Assembly: GCA_018806985.1 (NCBI GenBank)
Contig: JADANN010000458.1
Location: 3,348,001-3,412,000, forward strand
DNA length: 64,000 nucleotides
Origin: Angiostrongylus vasorum
Lineage: Eukaryota > Nematoda > Chromadorea > Rhabditida > Metastrongylidae
Direction: 5' to 3'
Shown: positions 59,144 through 64,000 of the stretch, one piece after another
Numbering within the stretch: the first letter of the stretch is position 1
Layout: every line of letters starts with the position of its first letter
Notes under the pieces: model-generated
What the model saw: the letters and a program-made list of their open reading frames with translations, nothing else
The model's database searches: none
What the model was told of the DNA's origin: nothing
Program-made: the position numbers and the translations under genes

Positions 59144-59994
59144 AGCTTTAACGGAATAAAGAATAAAGTAACACCTCGTATTTGCTCATCAAGAATATCG
59201 AGAACTATTCGACCAATGCCGGGGACTAGTAGAAAGTCGGCCATGGGAATTACTACATCATCACGATGTTTTTTGAATAAGGGAACATTAAGGAACGAGA
59301 ATATATTAGGGTTGTTCAGAAATTAATGAACGTTTTTTAACTGTATTGTTGAAAATGCGATAACTTGCTTCAAACAAAACTTTATTAATCAAAACATCAT
59401 TGATTGATGAATGAATGGTTCAAGTATCAATCAGATCACTTGTGGATGTCGGGCTTTCTTCTCTCAAAGTGGGCCCATATACCCTTCAAAGCATTCACTT
59501 GCCTGAAAACCCAGCATAATCTGAAGTGAGTTGTTCCACAGATCGCCACATCTAGCAGCAAATGCCGATGGTAATTTTTATAGTTTTTGACGAACATATT
59601 ACGTCCTCGAGGAAGTCAACAACAGCAAACAAACATCTCCGATCCCTTTGAAACATGCGGTGGTCCTCGGAAAAAATGCAGCCAAAGAGTTTAACAAAAA
59701 TGGGAAACTTAGCACTCCACAAGAAGCAGCGGCTTGCTCATATTTAATTCAGATTTAGCTCTATTTATCAGTTTCGTTAAGTATTTGCCAGCGAGTGTTA
59801 AGTTCTTGAGTTTTCGGAAGTTTCTCGAATCGTTTCAAATCTTCGCAACGGTTTGGAAATATTTAAGAAAACAAATTCCATTGATATTCCCAATATCGGA
59901 TAATTGATGGTACATCAGAAGTACAGCCGGTAAATCGCATTTGAACCAAGTGCTAAAAAATTGAAAACCGACGTTTTCTACCTCTTTTTGTCCT

Positions 59995-60235
59995 GCAAAC
60001 AACAGCAGGAAGAAATGAAAGACTGCATCCACCTAATGTTCCGCCGTCTTCTACCAACATGTAGAAAGTCTTTAACACATCGGTTACATCGACGCCCAGT
60101 TACTCCATATTTACAGATGGCATTATTGTCCTGAGTGGATCGCAATCCATGGAGTGGACCTGATCTCTTTATCATGAATAGGTGGCATTCACAGTCATCA
60201 ACGACGTGTGCGGATGTCCATACTGCAGTAATATT
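59995..60235 (-). pseudogene. Decayed laminin-type EGF exon
   Basis: On the minus strand after an ACTGCAG acceptor-like site the frame reads VVDDCECHLFMIKRSG, then ICKYGVTGRRCNRCVKDF, the second half of a laminin-type EGF domain (CxCKxGVTGxxCxxC). The missing middle (CDP.SGQ.C) can be read only by switching frame twice, between about 60150 and 60120. I take it as a frameshifted remnant; the parent gene is not identified. Confidence 0.4.
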
Positions 60236-60539
60236 CCGCAGCTGCGAAGGAGTTGGACATTTCCAACGGAAATACAGTCACGAGTAAAAGCGCGCCGTGT
60301 CCATCGAGCTGCTCCTGAAGCAATGGAAGTTTTAACGAAGTACACTGTTGATGCGATAAAGCACTTATTTGCATTTGTTATCTTACACATCAACAACACT
60401 ATGCATGCAGAGCATACGTGCTCGAAAATAACTGCTTCGCCAAAATTTAGAGAGAAATATCTCGTATCGTAGAGAACTTTGTTATTTGAAGCAAAAGTCA
60501 TTAGCATATACAAATCATTGGCAGCAATGTTGATCAATA

Positions 60540-62760
60540 AAACCTAATTTTCCGCACTCCGTGGAATGTAATATCGTCTTTGACACCCCTACCTCGAGCA
60601 CCGGTGTGTCTAAGACTTTTGGAGTTCTCAGAGCATAACAGATTGGTGCCATTCAGTGCACCGCCGAAATTTTCTGCGGTCGGGCATGTCCAGCCGCGAA
60701 ATTTAGAAGTATAGATTCCGTCTTTAGTATTTTTTCAAAATTTAAATTTTAAACAGGTAAAATCGTAATAAGTTCTAGAGAAGGTATTTACAGCTTTAAA
60801 GTGATAATGAGAACCCCTAGCGTAGGTCTTTCAAGACACCAGCAGCTCGTGACAAAAGTGATGCAATATTCAGTCACGTTTTGACAACCCACATATTACA
60901 CGGTATACATGATTTTTTTAAAGGGTATGACTGATGAAAGACAGCTCGTAGTGAAGGAGCTTCCCCTGAGTATAGTATTAATTGTGTGAAGAGACTGTTC
61001 CTCTCCTTAATAAAACTTGCACGGCTGTTGAATACGAAACTGACACAACTTGCATTGTCAAATTAAGGTGAAGTCCATCTTCTGCACAAAGAAATGAACA
61101 ATCTACTTCCCCTATACAAGGTTAAAATAACGTGCCGAATATTTGTGTTCAACTTCACATAGCTGCTAAAAAACACTTAAGCCCTCAGTATCTGCAGAGA
61201 GAATCTGTCTACCTACAATGTGAACCTTTCTAACAGAAGCAGATCTGCAAAGGTGAAAAAACGTTGACCAATACAGTGGTTTTCTTAGTACAGCTGTACG
61301 TAAGACATGGTCTCTAATTAAGTTCATAAGTTTACCGTTAGGTTAAGAAAGCATTTATCTAGTGAGCCGATGGTGAAATGATCGCTGCACTACCATGCTA
61401 TGGGCCATCGAGAATACAAGAACACAGTACGACCACTGCGTTAAAGTGCCGCCCAACACGGAAACCGTGCAAGTGTCACTTTCACACATGAAAAAAAGCA
61501 ACACAGAAAAAAAAAACAACAAGGAAACAATGGAAACAACCTGACCACCATTTCCTTTGGAAATGAACAATTAAGTAACAAAAATAAGGATCAATTGATA
61601 AGAAAGAGCCTATGTCGTTTGTACGATACCCCGAGAAATGCTCGACATTGAGGTTGGTAAATGAGGAGTTGAATTACAGAAGCGCAACAGCAAGCCTATT
61701 AAGCTCCTTAAGATAAAGCTAAAAACAAATGAGAACATCGTACAATGAACATTCTACCGCTAGAAATTCTATCAGCACAGTCAAAAGTTGTAAAAAAATC
61801 AAGTTTTCCAGGCAATCGCGATCAACACACATAATAAAAATCTACGTTGTGGGCAAAAACAATGGCGGATTCTGTCCTTGTTAGTCTTACAGACACAGTT
61901 CCAATGAATATTTATTACTTCGGCTGTAAACAATCCTAACACACCGGTTACAGTGCAAAGTGATTTCAATGCGTATTTGGACGGAAACGATGGCACTTTC
62001 CATCTTTGGTAAAAACGCATCCGAACTCATAGTAAGCTTTGCCAATTGGAACAAAAAACACTAGAATCTGCAGATTCTTGCCAACAACCTACAATTTTTT
62101 TATTCTTAGATGAAATTCTGATTCTGTGTAGCACTAGGAAGTAAGTTTCGTGTTTTTTTTTGAATCGGGATTTTGAATAGCAACGCGGTTGAATGAGCAC
62201 GATTTCGTCCGACAAACGATGATATCACCGCATGCGTCGTTGTGCCTGTGCTCAGGACAAGGTAAAGCTCGTAACACTTTCGAAAGCCTAATCTGCATGA
62301 AGAGAATGTTGTAGTGACCCTCCCCCGATGCTCGACCAATGAATTTATTAATCATACAAAATCGGTGAAATCCTTCTGTACCGCAACAATCGAGTTCTCG
62401 TAGTAGAACTAACTCTAGAGAAATGCACAGTTGCGCTACGAAGCCCTGCATCATCTATCGCAGTCATCGGACCTCTCACTAAACAGCACTTCTTCCAAGA
62501 AGCTCGGCAATAACTAGCTGCTAACGTCCTCAACAACTAAATCGCTGTTTAAGATATCTCGTAAAAATTCGTCCCTATCAGGACTTCAGAATTCTATTGT
62601 ACCCAAATGTAGAATTCTTTGATAAATAAAATCTGTGTTTGGGCCAAGTCATATCGTTTCAAAGTAACTGTACAAAACCCGCCACTGCCTTTGTATTTTG
62701 GTACCTAATACCTTTATAACAGTTGTAACTGTTTTACTCAAAAATGCAGGATTTCATATA
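60540..62760. other. Downstream of the intersectin-like gene, no gene recognised
   Basis: AT-rich. ORFs at 62106-62454 (minus) and 61355-61570 (minus) show no family resemblance. Confidence 0.35.
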
Positions 62761-64000
62761 TCACATGTTGGCATCGAAAAGTTGAACAACAAATTTTACA
62801 GCGACGGTTTCGACGGACCTCGTCTTATCCTTCACGTCTGAAACAATGACGGTTTGCAAAAAAAGGAGAAATCCGAATGATAAAAACGTTTCATGGCAAG
62901 TTTGCCACCAAAAGACTAACTCTTTCTTAGGTGCATCGGTTTTATCATTGGGCCACGATGCATTGACGACTCTCTAAGAAGATCGCTTAGTGCTACGCCA
63001 GCTTCGTCTGGAAAATGAACGTTAGAATCGCAAAATTTTGATAAATTACAATGCCTTAACTTTTATTTACTGCCCATCCTTTTTTCAGTAAGGATGAGCA
63101 AAATTCAGAACCTCAGGTGGGCTTCGTACCCCCCGAATGCCTTCACTGGAGGTCATGCGGTAGCCTCTCAGCTATTACCCATCAATGATAATAATCTGAG
63201 AAGCACAAATCGCCACCGAATCCGGATAATTTGAAGCTGCAGTTGAAATTATAATGTCCTAACTTTTTATTTATTGTCTATATTTTTTCAGGCCAAGGTA
63301 CATCGTCAAATACAACCACAAAGATGCTAGAAAAAAATTGGAATTGAAATATGGACCCACCCAGAACTGGAATATCGGGACGGTAGAGATTCTTTCGTAG
63401 GAGCAGAAGGGAGAACCTAATAGATCTGTTTTCAAAAGAGAACTGGGTCGTGAGATGCAGGTTGGTGGTGGACTTTGAAAGATCCACCTCGAACGTCTCC
63501 GTAACTCGACCGAGTGACAACCGCAGAATATGCTGCAACGAACTTTACATTTTGTAAAAAGTTCCAATTTGATTAGATGTGGTGGACGCTGAAGAAAGTC
63601 TTACCGGTGGAGAATTCAAAATTTTCGCGGACATATTTTGCACGCTAACAACTTCTACTAGCAGTCGACCAATTGCAGCATTTTGTCCGAAAGACTTCTG
63701 GAATTTGACGATTCAACATAGTACCTTACGTTACTTACTTCATAGTAAAGAACTGATCAACGTTTCAGCCAATGCAGTGTTTAAAAACACTTTCCGTTAA
63801 TATGTCTGGGGATTGACTATATTGTCAAGGTGGATGTTTTAAGGCACGCATTTACTGGAGACATTTACGGATTTTTATAATTTTAACTCGAAAAGCCATT
63901 TTCCAAGCGAAGCGTCCACAACCTGAGACTGTTGTTGCTCCGACATCATGATGGAGCAGAGGTTTATTGCTTGGTCCAACTGATTCGTCCAAAGACGGCA
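62761..64000 (-). CDS. itsn-1: Intersectin-long-like C-terminus (end of PH domain and C2 domain), 5' part outside window
   Basis: Five exons join in phase on the minus strand: 64000-63923 (enters from the right edge), 63697-63605, 63532-63361, 63007-62921 and 62837-62761 (stop), 169 residues. The first encodes LWTNQLDQAINLCS, like the last helix of a PH domain. The rest is a complete C2 beta-sandwich: IGRLLVEVVSVQNM, HILRLSLGRVTETFEVDLSK, TTQFSFENRSIRFSLLLLR, DEAGVALSDLL, and it ends VAVKFVVQLFDANM. Intersectin-long ends in DH-PH-C2 with GRLMVNVV at the start of C2 and LDLQLFDEP at the very end, so order and terminus both agree. That protein is an endocytic scaffold and Cdc42 exchange factor. 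Calcium-binding Asp residues of a classical C2 are mostly absent. Another PH-C2 protein is possible. Intron 63008-63360 holds a family D repeat. Confidence 0.68.
63055..63330 (-). repeat. Family D repeat copy
   Basis: CTTTTATTTACTGCCCATCC, TTTTTTCAGTAAGGATGAGC and CTTCACTGGAGGTCATGCGG match the other family D copies. The block TTTTTATTTATTGTC..TTTTTTCAGG occurs again at 63264-63293. Confidence 0.6.

Noticed and set aside
59308..59520. Mariner-like start (TTAGGGTTGTTCAGAAATTA)
   Set aside because: It resembles a mariner terminal repeat, but I found no matching inverted end and no transposase downstream.
60182..60472. 96-codon plus-strand ORF (VINDVCGCPYCSNIPQLRRS)
   Set aside because: It runs antisense to the laminin-EGF remnant and its minus-strand counterpart is equally open; no splice context or family match.

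Overview
The window looks like a gene-bearing stretch of a clade V (strongylid, hookworm-like) nematode genome. The evidence is many short exons with GT-AG introns (often 44-70 nt, others swollen to kilobases by repeats), closest recognisable relatives among C. elegans proteins, and heavy loading with tRNA-derived SINEs, Penelope-like and RTE retroelements and TA microsatellites. The organism is an inference; no single sequence fixes the genus.

Layout, left to right. The left edge holds the first four exons of a protein F37C4.5-like (DUF4140/DUF4139) gene on the minus strand (1-4193). A repeat-rich gap follows, then proteasome subunit alpha5 (pas-5, minus, 13284-16214, all seven exons in phase). 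After another repeat-rich gap come a 99-residue membrane-anchored protein (plus, 21369-22653) and a LACTB-like serine beta-lactamase-fold protease (plus, 23132-26592). The first large visible intron of the LACTB-like gene carries a complete iron-sulfur scaffold gene (iscu-1, 23623-24322) on the opposite strand. The centriole protein SAS-6 (minus, 26831-29232, ten exons in phase) converges on it.

From 38997 down to 31144 lies a glutamine-dependent NAD+ synthetase (qns-1 family) locus. Its exons are still readable but broken by two in-frame stops, frameshifts, an altered PP-loop and a duplicated 40-bp intron segment, so I read it as a decaying pseudogene. It lies next to TRAM1 (tram-1, minus, 43153-50573, eleven exons); as I recall, both map to cosmid C24F3 in C. 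elegans, which would make this the ancestral locus.

The right third (50.6-62.7 kb) is mostly mobile DNA: a tandem array of five tRNA-Thr-like units with one intact tRNA-Thr(CGT), a degenerate RTE-type retrotransposon, three fragments of Penelope-like GIY-YIG endonuclease elements (one at 39-40 kb), and a decayed laminin-type EGF exon. The right edge holds the last five exons of an intersectin-long-like gene (end of PH domain plus the terminal C2 domain, minus).

Between and inside the genes I count about 16 copies of one tRNA-derived SINE (family A), about 10 copies of a ~380-bp interspersed repeat (family B), and smaller tRNA-derived families C, D and E. The most unusual signal is a set of hammerhead-ribozyme-like cores (CTGARGA ... 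GAAACGT[C/T]) in the terminal repeats of the Penelope-like fragments and in a hairpin MITE. The host genes are unrelated housekeeping functions (proteasome, Fe-S assembly, centriole duplication, ER translocon, endocytic scaffold); no operon or pathway links them.
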